A DNA stretch of 64,000 bases from the NCBI RefSeq assembly GCF_020511155.1, contig NZ_CP041216.1, forward strand, positions 2,976,001 to 3,040,000, in the 5' to 3' direction. Made by a program: the position numbers and the translations under genes. Below the pieces are notes generated by a model. That model did not search any database. It was given only the letters and a program-made list of their open reading frames with translations, and was not told where the DNA came from. Positions 56,510 to 64,000 of the stretch are shown in pieces. Source of the stretch: Shewanella glacialimarina. Lineage in GTDB: Bacteria > Pseudomonadota > Gammaproteobacteria > Enterobacterales > Shewanellaceae. The stretch's first letter is position 1, and every line of letters starts with the position of its first letter.

Positions 56510-57619
56510 TTATTCTCCCGAACTTAACTGCGGTTTAATATCGCTACGCCAGGCGTCATGAAAATGTCGGATCCTGTCTTCACATTTACCCAATATGCCT
56601 GGTGTATTAACAGCAGGCATATTCGCTTGGCAAGATTCAGCCACTAATCGGTCTTCTTCCAAAATGGTATGATTAAACTCGGTAAAGTTAGCTTTAATGA
56701 CCGCTTTTACAGCATCACTTGTGGCACTGCCATCCAGTCTTTTTATCATTCGTAGCTGAAAGTTCAGTTGCGATTGGGTGGATGTTAACGGATCATAGGT
56801 TTGTAGCGACATTAATGAGCCATTGGTTAATCCAATTGCCAAATTAGGGTAAATAAAGAAGTGATTATATTCAGTAAACTCGCTGCTTTGCTCAAGTTTT
56901 AGGTGCTTTCTCGCCCCTGCCCACCATTTTTTGGGAGTATCTTGTAGCGGAGTATTACCTGTTGTGTGCCCATTAAAAAACTCAATATCACATTCTGCTT
57001 TGGCAAATTTTGCAAACGTTTCCGGGTGGACACCGGCGACATGATAAACTTCTAGTACCGTTTCACAGGCGATTTTCCAATTGGTATTCCACCGAAAATC
57101 ACCTTGTTGAACGGGATCGGTAAACTCAGCTGAAATACGGCTTAAAATGGCATAATACGGCCCAAGATAATCTTCAAGTGATGGGCCTGCTTTCGCGACG
57201 CGAACAAAGAGCAACTCTCCGCAACTTTCTAAAGCAAACTCCCTCAGTGATAATGCCTTTTTAGCAGCCTCATCTAGACCAAAATCAGTACGATTTTGTG
57301 GAACGCCAGCCAATGCGCCATCGCTTTTATAACTCCAACAATGATAAGGACATATAAGAGCTCTATTACCATAAGCTTCTCTTTGAAGCTGTGCTCTTCT
57401 GTGACTACAAATATTAAGCAATGCACTAACTTGTCCATTAAAATTTTGCACCACAACTGGGGTATTACCCACTTTAAGGGTAATAAAATCATGATTTTTA
57501 GCCACTTGATCTTTAAAGCCAACAAATATCCAGTTTTTCTCAAACACTTCTACGCGCTCAAGTTCAAAGGTGGCCAGGTCATAATAATGGGTCGGGTGAA
57601 TGGCTTGTATCGCTATCAT
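56510..57619 (-). CDS. Rieske non-haem iron oxygenase
   Basis: 369 residues, alpha subunit of the ring-hydroxylating oxygenase family. The Rieske centre is C71-x-H73 and C90-xx-H93, with the exact 16-residue spacing. The mononuclear iron site has H193 and H198 in VYHVAGVHPE and probably an acidic ligand at 321-323 (LEED). It needs a reductase, not encoded nearby. It lies between pseG and pseI and is coupled to pseG by a one-base overlap. It could hydroxylate the sugar or its N-acyl group, as a Rieske enzyme does for CMP-Neu5Ac in animals. Confidence 0.87.
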   Translation of the reverse strand: MIAIQAIHPTHYYDLATFELERVEVFEKNWIFVGFKDQVAKNHDFITLKVGNTPVVVQNFNGQVSALLNICSHRRAQLQREAYGNRALICPYHCWSYKSDGALAGVPQNRTDFGLDEAAKKALSLREFALESCGELLFVRVAKAGPSLEDYLGPYYAILSRISAEFTDPVQQGDFRWNTNWKIACETVLEVYHVAGVHPETFAKFAKAECDIEFFNGHTTGNTPLQDTPKKWWAGARKHLKLEQSSEFTEYNHFFIYPNLAIGLTNGSLMSLQTYDPLTSTQSQLNFQLRMIKRLDGSATSDAVKAVIKANFTEFNHTILEEDRLVAESCQANMPAVNTPGILGKCEDRIRHFHDAWRSDIKPQLSSGE

Positions 57620-58686
57620 TAAAGTTCCGATTTTTGTTGTATGCTGACAATCAACTGTCTAATTATTCGTTGACAGCCTTGGCTGTCAATCAGTTGACGA
57701 GCAATGTCACTCATGTCTTGTCTCAAGCATTTATCATGCCAGAGGTTTACAGCATCGACTTTGATTTTACTCAATAAATCGTTATTAATCTGAGTATCAG
57801 CTTGGTTACAGTCAAAAGCACGCGTATCGATAGCATAATACCAGCTGTTATTCAGCGGTGAGCCAAGTGCGGGCAATTGATTATCAACCGTCACTAACGC
57901 TAACGTAGGTACACCTTGGCTTGCTAACTCCCCCAATGTGCCACCAGCAGCAGATATGGCTAACCCTGATTGCATCATTATTTGAGCAACTGATGGAGGG
58001 TTACAAATAATCGAGAAGTTTGAATGCTGTTTAGCCAGCAGCTCTAAAGCGCGCTGTTGCTGATGAACTTGACCAATCAACAAGCGGACATGCGCTTCAG
58101 GTAGTGCATCAATAATGGCTCTTGAAAGGGGCAGTGCCAAAGATTTTGGGTCTGTACCCCCTAAGGCGATCAGTAAATCTGGGCGCTCAGCTATTGGGAT
58201 ATAATCTTGAGCAGCAAACTCTTTACGTAAATAGGTGTATTGAGGCCCTAAGCAAAAAGTCGCATTAGGCGCTCGTTGTCGGTACTCTTCAAGGCTGACA
58301 TTGGGGGCCGGATTAATGACAAAGTCCGCCCAAATAGGCTGATGGTCTAAGGCATCATCTAGCTTAACGATAAAAATAGTAAGTTGATTGAGTTGTAACC
58401 ACTCATCTGTTGTCAGATCATAATCATCAACAATAATGGCGGTAAACGCATGTGGTAAAAGTTCATCTGTCGATAATGGCGCTGCTATTTGTTGCGTGTT
58501 GAAATTAGCCTGATGCAGTTTATTGAGTAAAGGCAAACTACAGGTTTTATAAATAAAAGTGATATCAAAAAAAACCTGCGCTGCCTGTGCAAGCGCATAT
58601 AGACGCATAATATGTCCAGCGCCTATACCATGGGAGTTATTTCCGTAAAATGCGACCCGTGGTTTAACCGGCAAGAAAACCACCAT
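57619..58686 (-). CDS. pseG: PseG-like UDP-sugar hydrolase
   Basis: 355 residues. The PseG signature G-x-GH-x-MR is seen as GIGAGHIMRLYALA at about 21-33, and the C-terminal GT-B-like half has LIALGGTDPK and AISAAGGTLGELASQG. It removes UDP from the 2,4-diamido sugar to give the substrate for PseI. The start is uncertain: ATG 58686 lacks a ribosome site and overlaps the preceding SDR by 23 bases; a TTG at 58674 behind GGTGG is possible. One-base overlap with the Rieske gene. Confidence 0.87.
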   Translation of the reverse strand: MVVFLPVKPRVAFYGNNSHGIGAGHIMRLYALAQAAQVFFDITFIYKTCSLPLLNKLHQANFNTQQIAAPLSTDELLPHAFTAIIVDDYDLTTDEWLQLNQLTIFIVKLDDALDHQPIWADFVINPAPNVSLEEYRQRAPNATFCLGPQYTYLRKEFAAQDYIPIAERPDLLIALGGTDPKSLALPLSRAIIDALPEAHVRLLIGQVHQQQRALELLAKQHSNFSIICNPPSVAQIMMQSGLAISAAGGTLGELASQGVPTLALVTVDNQLPALGSPLNNSWYYAIDTRAFDCNQADTQINNDLLSKIKVDAVNLWHDKCLRQDMSDIARQLIDSQGCQRIIRQLIVSIQQKSEL

Positions 58687-59416
58687 CAACGGCTAAGGTA
58701 ATACCTGTTGTATTAGCACTTAAGCCACTCAGCAGAAAATAAACACTATTAGCCACATCTTGTGGCGAACTTAACCCTAATGGATGGGCATCGATTAATA
58801 GTTGGCTTTGCTGTTCGCCTAAAGTCGAAAATTGAAGTTCAGCTTTTGCACCACTTACCACAGCTGGCGCAACACAATTAACTCTAATTTTTTTACTGGC
58901 TAGCTCCAAGGCCGCTGATTGCACCATGGATGATAGTGCCGCCTTCGATGCTGCATATAGGGTTCGAGCCTTTAGGCCTCTTTGACCTGCTGCTGAACCA
59001 ATAAATACAAAGCTGGCTCCAGAGTTAAAATGTTTTGCCTTAGAAAAAGCCGCAGTTAACATCACAGCAGCTGAAAAATTAACATCAAAATATTGGCTAA
59101 TCTGTTTAGGTGAAATAGTTCTTAGTGGGCTATAGCCTTGATAGCTGGCGCTATGCACTAAGCCGTCTATTGCACCATATTGGTTGATAAGCGATTTAAC
59201 CCATGATGGAATATCTTCAAGGTGACTTAAATCAAAAGGGGCTATTTGATGATGTTGTTGAGTTAATTGACGTTTTGTGTCAATAAGCGCCGCTTCTCGC
59301 CGGCCCACTAAAATGAGTTTTGCGCCACATTCATCCAGCTTTTTGCATATAGCGAGTCCAATGTCTGAATCCGCCGCAGCACCGGTAACAACATATAACT
59401 TATTAGTTAAATTCAT
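58664..59416 (-). CDS. SDR-family oxidoreductase, paralogue B
   Basis: 250 residues. The cofactor loop is altered to TGAAADSDIG, and the NNAG motif reads HSAS; the catalytic GSAAG and YAASK remain. It is a paralogue of the SDR at 53597-54358 over its whole length. The wide loop (GAAADSDIGLA) resembles that of enoyl reductase-like and sugar SDRs, so it may work on something other than a simple 3-oxoacyl-ACP. It is 5 bases after the ketoacyl synthase gene. Confidence 0.82.
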   Translation of the reverse strand: MNLTNKLYVVTGAAADSDIGLAICKKLDECGAKLILVGRREAALIDTKRQLTQQHHQIAPFDLSHLEDIPSWVKSLINQYGAIDGLVHSASYQGYSPLRTISPKQISQYFDVNFSAAVMLTAAFSKAKHFNSGASFVFIGSAAGQRGLKARTLYAASKAALSSMVQSAALELASKKIRVNCVAPAVVSGAKAELQFSTLGEQQSQLLIDAHPLGLSSPQDVANSVYFLLSGLSANTTGITLAVDGGFLAG

Positions 59417-59421
59417 TATAG

Positions 59422-60510
59422 TTACTGCACCAAGGTTAATGGCTCAAAATCATCACTTATCTCTATAATTTGTGGCGCAAGTATTGGGCCAATATCGGTA
59501 ATAATGGCTCCCCAGGACCAACCAACACCAAAACCGCCTAACATGACTTTTTTTGTATCAGTTTCGAAAAAATCACCTAACTTATGGCAAATGGCTAGCG
59601 GCACAGAGGCGCTGGATGTGTTGCCAAAGTCGGCCATGTCGATGAGATATTTATCTGCTGGAATTTTGGCTTTTTTACGCAAATGTTCAAGAATAAACTG
59701 ATTAGCCTGATGCATAACGACCATATCTAAACTGTCTGCTTCAATATTAGCTAAAGCCAACGACTCTCTGATTAACTTAGGCACCACTTTCAATGTAAAG
59801 GAGAATACCGCAGCGCCATTTAAATAAAGTCGAGACTCTGTATATAGCTTTTGTTCTTCTTCACTGCTTCTGGCTTCAAGTTCTGGCATGGTGGGGTTTC
59901 GTCGCCCACCCGCTTTTACTGCAATATGCTGCCCGCCAGTGCCGTCGGTGCCAAAAACAGCGTAGGAGTCAGTCCAATTCTCATCAAATTGTAATGCTGT
60001 TGCTACGCCCGCATCGCCAAAAAGAGGAAGAGTACCGCGATCATCAGGCAAAAGATGACGACTAGAAGTGTCGCCACACAGCACTAACGCCCGTTGACCA
60101 TCAGAGCCATTAAGCATTTGACTCGCCAACCAGGTACCATAGACAAAACCCGAACAACCTAAACTCACATCAAGACATGCAGCATCCTGAGACAAACCAA
60201 GTCTGTGTTGCATTAAACATGCCGTTGCGGGTAATGCATAATCAGGATCCTGCGAGACATAAACCAATACATCAACAGACTCTGGTGCCCAATTAAGGCG
60301 CTTTAATAAGGTTTCAGCAGCGGCAATACACATGTCCGATGCACATAGATGTTTTGGCAGGATTCGGCGACTATGTATGCCTGTGCTGGCATAAATTTTA
60401 TCCGCCTCCTCCTGAGTGAAAATATCTGGTGTTTCAACATATGAATGTCTATGGGGAGGAACAGCGGCTTGCATACCTGCAATTTTGACTGACTTTATCA
60501 CAGCTTTCAT
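59422..60510 (-). CDS. Ketoacyl synthase III-type enzyme, copy 1
   Basis: 362 residues. FabH-type thiolase fold with the catalytic triad C119 (VSLGCSGFVYG), H267 (MHQAN) and N297 (FGNTSSAS). It would condense an acyl-CoA starter with malonyl carrier protein; enzymes of this subgroup occur in flagellin and LPS sugar clusters. First gene of the 14-gene operon. It is divergent from the second KAS gene with 132 bases between them, and the two share about the same layout and TGIHSRR start motif. Confidence 0.9.
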   Translation of the reverse strand: MKAVIKSVKIAGMQAAVPPHRHSYVETPDIFTQEEADKIYASTGIHSRRILPKHLCASDMCIAAAETLLKRLNWAPESVDVLVYVSQDPDYALPATACLMQHRLGLSQDAACLDVSLGCSGFVYGTWLASQMLNGSDGQRALVLCGDTSSRHLLPDDRGTLPLFGDAGVATALQFDENWTDSYAVFGTDGTGGQHIAVKAGGRRNPTMPELEARSSEEEQKLYTESRLYLNGAAVFSFTLKVVPKLIRESLALANIEADSLDMVVMHQANQFILEHLRKKAKIPADKYLIDMADFGNTSSASVPLAICHKLGDFFETDTKKVMLGGFGVGWSWGAIITDIGPILAPQIIEISDDFEPLTLVQ

Positions 60511-60642
60511 AGATAACCCTGTTGAAATAAACGAATAATGTTGGTTTTAACTATAACATTGAATAATATAGCTTGAAAGTGTCATGCTTGCGTCAAATTT
60601 GCACTAACCTTTTCTATATAGTGAAAAAATCAGGGATAAGAA

Positions 60643-61665
60643 ATGACCATTACTACTGTTAACAAGATTTCAATTGCTGGCATTGTCTGTGTCTTACCTG
60701 AATTAGTTTGTGAAAATATTGATAAGTCTTCTGAGGTTGCTAGCCAAGAAATGGCACGAATTGTTGCCTCTACAGGCATTCATTCAAGACGGGTAACACC
60801 ACCAGAACAGACGGTATTAGATCTAGGGCTAATCGCATGCGAATCGTTATTAAGCGAGTTAGCTTGGGATCGCGATGAAATATCGCTGATTATTTTTGTG
60901 ACTCAAACTCCCGACTACCCATTACCTGGCAATGCGATACAGCTACAACATCAACTGGGGTTAAATAAAGGCACTATTGCTTTTGACGTTAATTTAGGTT
61001 GCTCAGGTTTTATTTATGGATTGTGGCAGACATCGCAATTACTCAGCGGGCTACCAACAGGTAAAGCGTTATTAATTGTAGGTGATACTACCAGTCATCA
61101 GTACAGCGAAAGTAACCGAGCCGTATCATCATTATTTGGTGACGCAGTCAGTGCTATCGCTATTGAGAAGCGTGACAACTGCGATGAGATGGTCTTTTCA
61201 CTAGGCTCAGACGGTGCAGGCGCACCTTATCTTATTCAACCAAATGGTGGTGCTAGAACGCCAAATCGCGCCCCAGAATTATTTATGGATGGTATGCAGG
61301 TATTTGTATTCACCCTAAGAGAAATACCCGCCTCAGTTAATGCTTGTTTAACCCATAAAGGCTGGCAAGTAGACGATATAGACTACTGCGTAATGCACCA
61401 AGCAAATGAAATGATGCTAAAACGCTTAGGTGACAAAATAGGCATAACTCAGCAGCAATTGATTATCTCAATGGGGGACATAGGCAACACTAGCTCGGCA
61501 TCAATACCCTTAGCGTTGTGCTTAAGTCTGCAAGATGAATTGCTGCGTCAACCGACTAAATTACTCTTGTCGGGGTTTGGAGTAGGTTGGTCTTGGGGAA
61601 CAGTTGCCTTTACATTACAACCGCTCAAAGTATGTAAAGTGATTGATTTAAAAACATCAAATTAA
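60643..61665 (+). CDS. Ketoacyl synthase III-type enzyme, copy 2
   Basis: 340 residues, paralogue of copy 1. Triad C120 (VNLGCSGFIYG), H252 (MHQAN), N282 (IGNTSSAS). Shorter between 195 and 225 than copy 1. The two active-site neighbourhoods differ (VSLGCSGFVYGTW against VNLGCSGFIYGLW), so starter units may differ. It is the only plus-strand gene in this part and has its own leader; TATATA is present near 60616, but no clear -35. It converges on the 85-residue gene, with a GCGT/ACGC dyad between. Confidence 0.9.
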   Translation: MTITTVNKISIAGIVCVLPELVCENIDKSSEVASQEMARIVASTGIHSRRVTPPEQTVLDLGLIACESLLSELAWDRDEISLIIFVTQTPDYPLPGNAIQLQHQLGLNKGTIAFDVNLGCSGFIYGLWQTSQLLSGLPTGKALLIVGDTTSHQYSESNRAVSSLFGDAVSAIAIEKRDNCDEMVFSLGSDGAGAPYLIQPNGGARTPNRAPELFMDGMQVFVFTLREIPASVNACLTHKGWQVDDIDYCVMHQANEMMLKRLGDKIGITQQQLIISMGDIGNTSSASIPLALCLSLQDELLRQPTKLLLSGFGVGWSWGTVAFTLQPLKVCKVIDLKTSN

Positions 61666-61682
61666 CGCGTATTTAAACGCAT

Positions 61683-61940
61683 CTAGACTGTAAGCAATTC
61701 TGGAAGTTCGTGTTCTAAGTAATCGGCTAAACCTAGCCAGTCATGACGTTCTTGAGCAGCCAACATACTTGGAATAAGCGCGAGTATTTGGCTTGAATGT
61801 GGAAGGAAAGCGAGCATAGGTTCTAAGTGATTTAAACATTCCCGCAGGCGCTGCGCCCCTTCAGCCTCATGGCCGAGTCTTAAAGTATGTGCCGTGGCAA
61901 TAAGTTTCTCTATTAAGGTATTTGGACTACATAATGTCAT
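61683..61940 (-). CDS. Small helical protein of unknown function
   Basis: 85 residues, not recognised. It is mostly helical and Leu/His-rich (LIEKLIATAHTLRLGHEAEG, LEPMLAFLPHSSQILALIPS, DYLEHELPELL), with no signal peptide or metal motif. Its ATG overlaps the stop of the Maf-like gene by 4 bases (ATGA), so the two are made together and may form a complex. Such a small partner could be a chaperone or an adaptor for flagellin. Confidence 0.75.
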   Translation of the reverse strand: MTLCSPNTLIEKLIATAHTLRLGHEAEGAQRLRECLNHLEPMLAFLPHSSQILALIPSMLAAQERHDWLGLADYLEHELPELLTV

Positions 61941-63235
61941 AGTGATAAATCCTTATACTGAGCACCATGTATACGTGCTCCATCTAGGCTAGATTGATAA
62001 AATCTCACATGCTGCTTAGCGCTGATATAGTGCTCTAAACTGCGTAAATATCCCCTGAAATTCAGATCCGTTGCCACGCGTTCGCCATGTCCATTAATGA
62101 CCCAATGGTGATTTTGATTATTTATGGAAGGCCCTAGGGCACCATCGTGCCAAAATGCATGTGTTTTATTGCCAGGGTAGCTAAAATCACAGCCAAAAAG
62201 TGTTATCTCCTTAATTTTAAGATATACCGCTAGATCAATCGCAGGATGAATAACACTGCCATTGGTAAATAGTCTCAGCTTCGGATACTGCTTATCTAGC
62301 GTGTCATAAATAGGATTTTTGGAATAAGCAATAAACTTTGGCCCTGGCCATTGCCCGTGTATTGATGATGACAAGGTGGGGAAATAAACCAGCGTAATCG
62401 ACGACGGAATTGTGTCAGGAAAATGCGCAGGGGTAATTTTATTGTCTATTGACACCACAATATCAGGAATAATATTTTCATGAATGAGTGCCTTCAGTGC
62501 GGTATCCACTGCAATCATTAGTGATCGCTGGCCAATTGGCAGCTTACGCTGTGCGCGTAAATAATCGTAATGATTCTCTAAAGTGGGGCCTGAACCAATC
62601 AAATGCGCTTTGTATTGCCCGTGGGGAAGAATTAATGTCGATGCGTCAGGGTCATTTGCTATCGCCTGTGCATTTTCATTTAGACGCTTCTGTACTTCAG
62701 GGTTAGCGGGTTGATGCTGACGATTCACATAAGCACGATTATTTTCCAGTACTAAATGATCGCGTAAGATGGCATTTTCATTATTAGCGAGTAACAAATC
62801 AGGTGTAATAACAATATTTGGCTGGTTTATTTTATGCTGATGAACTTTATAAGCAACCGTAACTCGAGGGTCGCTTAACCACTCACTTTGGTCAGTAAAG
62901 CTCAACAGCAATGCTAACAGTGACAAATTGAGTGGAACCACTTCGATTGATTGTAATTGTTTGTTATCAATCAACAAACTCATCACATCTCCCATCCCAA
63001 CACCATAAACAGTCACATTGTCGCAAACTAAAGGCAACTGGTTAATCAGTAACTTAGCTTCAGCTATTCGGTTATGGCGGCTACTAAGCTGAATACCGTC
63101 AACACTGATAGTTTGATTATTCCCCTCCACAAGGTGAGCATCAAAATGATCGATAGATTCAAATTTAAGTGCCGACGCAAGAATCGGCCAACGCTGGCTG
63201 ATGATATCAACATTCTTAGCAAAAAGATCAGTCAT
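61937..63235 (-). CDS. Second Maf-like DUF115 protein
   Basis: 432 residues from ATG 63235 (MTDLFAKNVDII), with GAGGG eight bases upstream. The N-terminal helper region (1-190) is followed by the DUF115 core: HLIGSGPTLENHYDYL, VVSIDNKITPAHF, LFGCDFSYPGNKTHAFW. It lacks the long C-terminal helices of the 827-residue Maf at 43354. Overlaps the 85-residue gene. Two Maf-type proteins in one locus suggest two targets (two flagellins), two sugars, or one catalytic and one accessory protein. Confidence 0.87.
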   Translation of the reverse strand: MTDLFAKNVDIISQRWPILASALKFESIDHFDAHLVEGNNQTISVDGIQLSSRHNRIAEAKLLINQLPLVCDNVTVYGVGMGDVMSLLIDNKQLQSIEVVPLNLSLLALLLSFTDQSEWLSDPRVTVAYKVHQHKINQPNIVITPDLLLANNENAILRDHLVLENNRAYVNRQHQPANPEVQKRLNENAQAIANDPDASTLILPHGQYKAHLIGSGPTLENHYDYLRAQRKLPIGQRSLMIAVDTALKALIHENIIPDIVVSIDNKITPAHFPDTIPSSITLVYFPTLSSSIHGQWPGPKFIAYSKNPIYDTLDKQYPKLRLFTNGSVIHPAIDLAVYLKIKEITLFGCDFSYPGNKTHAFWHDGALGPSINNQNHHWVINGHGERVATDLNFRGYLRSLEHYISAKQHVRFYQSSLDGARIHGAQYKDLSL

Positions 63236-63748
63236 TGACACTGCCCTCGATGTATTACTTTAAAGTGAAAGTCACTAACAAATCAGTCGCTTGAAGTTAG
63301 CCTATTACAAGATTAATCAAAGTTAGCTAGATACTATTTCTCAAAACAGTAACTCGCAAGTCTTGTTTATAAAATTATCCGACAGGTGTCAAAATAGTTC
63401 GCCTATAACAATACAACGAAAGGATAATTTTAACGCTAAGTAATTATGTCATAACAAATTACTTTAACCAAACAAGGGTGTGAGCCACGAACATAGACGC
63501 TAATATAAGCTATAAATTTAGAGGTTATACTGCTCGGTAAAATGCATTGTCAATTTTAACTTAATTTTATCGATAGTGAAGAGTATGGTCTGGCAGAGCA
63601 ATTTAATGAATTGATAATAAGTCGCTGCGTTAAAAGGCAGCTTGATCGCGGTAGATATTGCTGTAAATGTTAATCTAAATACAAGCCGAAGAAGCATCCA
63701 TATTTAATGGTAAAACCTTAATCATGACGGTAAGGTCTATAACTGTAC
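63236..63748. other. Region between the Maf-like and GGDEF genes, no gene recognised
   Basis: 513 bases, AT-rich. On the plus strand a 38-codon frame around 63562-63678 (starting FIDSEEYGLAEQFNELI) looks protein-like but has no start. On the minus strand TTGACA and TATAAA are spaced 15 bases near 63365-63395, a possible promoter for the Maf-like gene. A leftover of an older gene is possible. Confidence 0.45.
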
Positions 63749-64000
63749 TCAAGCACTAAAATACAATTCGGTTCTATTTCTGCCAAGTGTTTTAGCTTGA
63801 TACATAGCATTATCAGCTTGAGTAAATAAACTTGTAAATGATATATCTTTTGCGCTAATACTCACCCCTATACTGACTGTTAATCCAATATCACCCACTT
63901 TAATTTGAGCAATTAACTTATGCAGCCGCTGGCAAAATAATTCAGTATCACTTTTGTTCGTATCCGGTAACATGATCAAAAACTCTTCTCCGCCAAATCG
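63749..64000 (-). CDS. GGDEF-domain protein, C-terminal end (cut by window edge)
   Basis: The last 83 or so residues of a diguanylate cyclase domain; the gene continues beyond 64000. The first complete residues read RFGGEEFLIMLP, an intact GGEEF active site, followed by SIGVS and ADNAMYQAKTLGRNRTE, both standard in the family. An intact site suggests synthesis of c-di-GMP, which controls FlrA activity and motility in general. A specific link to this flagellum is not shown. Confidence 0.9.
   Translation of the reverse strand, partial: RFGGEEFLIMLPDTNKSDTELFCQRLHKLIAQIKVGDIGLTVSIGVSISAKDISFTSLFTQADNAMYQAKTLGRNRTELYFSA

Noticed and set aside
49710..61940. Polyketide or fatty acid gene cluster unrelated to flagella
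   Set aside because: The KAS, ACP and SDR genes are interleaved and overlapping with pseG, pseI, pseF and a PseH-like gene, and flank Maf-type genes, so a sugar-decoration role is much more likely.

Overview
The window is one continuous polar-flagellum locus followed by a flagellin-glycan locus. It comes from an AT-rich gammaproteobacterium, almost certainly Shewanella. The reasons are the gene order (flgA-M-N divergent from cheV-cheR-flgB..L, then two short flagellins, flaG-fliD-fliT-fliS, flrA-flrB-flrC, fliE..flhB, flhA-flhF-flhG), the FlrABC regulators, and two 272/273-residue flagellins encoded side by side. The species cannot be read from the sequence with confidence.

Layout. (1) 1-21822, minus strand: flhG (cut by the window edge), flhF, flhA, the export gate and switch genes flhB-fliR-Q-P-O-N-M-L-K-J-I-H-G-F-E, then flrC, flrB and flrA. 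(2) 22152-28162, minus: fliS, fliT-like, fliD, flaG and the flagellins flaB and flaA, then flgL. (3) 28173-39998, minus: flgK-J-I-H-G-F-E-D-C-B, cheR, cheV. (4) 40393-42063, plus: flgA, flgM, flgN. (5) 42119-45837, minus: a chalcone-isomerase-like periplasmic protein, a DUF2947 protein and a large Maf-type flagellin glycosyltransferase. (6) 46275-48430, plus: pseB-pseC. (7) 48503-60510, minus: a 14-gene, mostly overlapping operon with the rest of the pseudaminic-acid pathway (PseH-like, PseG, PseI, PseF). It is interleaved with an acyl-chemistry module: ketoacyl synthase III, three SDRs, two acyl carrier proteins, a short AMP-forming ligase, a Rieske oxygenase and two C-methyltransferase-like enzymes. 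(8) 60643-63235: a second ketoacyl synthase on the plus strand, an unknown 85-residue protein and a second Maf-like protein. (9) The 3' end of a GGDEF gene.

Regulation can be read from promoter motifs. GG-N10-GC sigma54 sites precede flhA, fliK, fliE, flrBC, flgF, flgB, flgA and the maf gene, and possibly pseB. TAAA-N15-GCCGATAA-like sigma28 (FliA) sites precede flaB, flgM and, unexpectedly, an acyl carrier protein gene in the middle of the glycan operon. The expected cascade is FlrA (sigma54) to FlrBC (sigma54) to FliA (sigma28), with FlgM as the anti-sigma factor.

The part most likely to hold undescribed biology is 45.9-63.2 kb. It predicts a nonulosonic acid on flagellin carrying a custom acyl group that is made on dedicated carrier proteins, oxidised and methylated, and it is partly timed with filament assembly. 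A decayed second copy of the 3' end of pseC at 48433-48519 shows that this locus has been rearranged.
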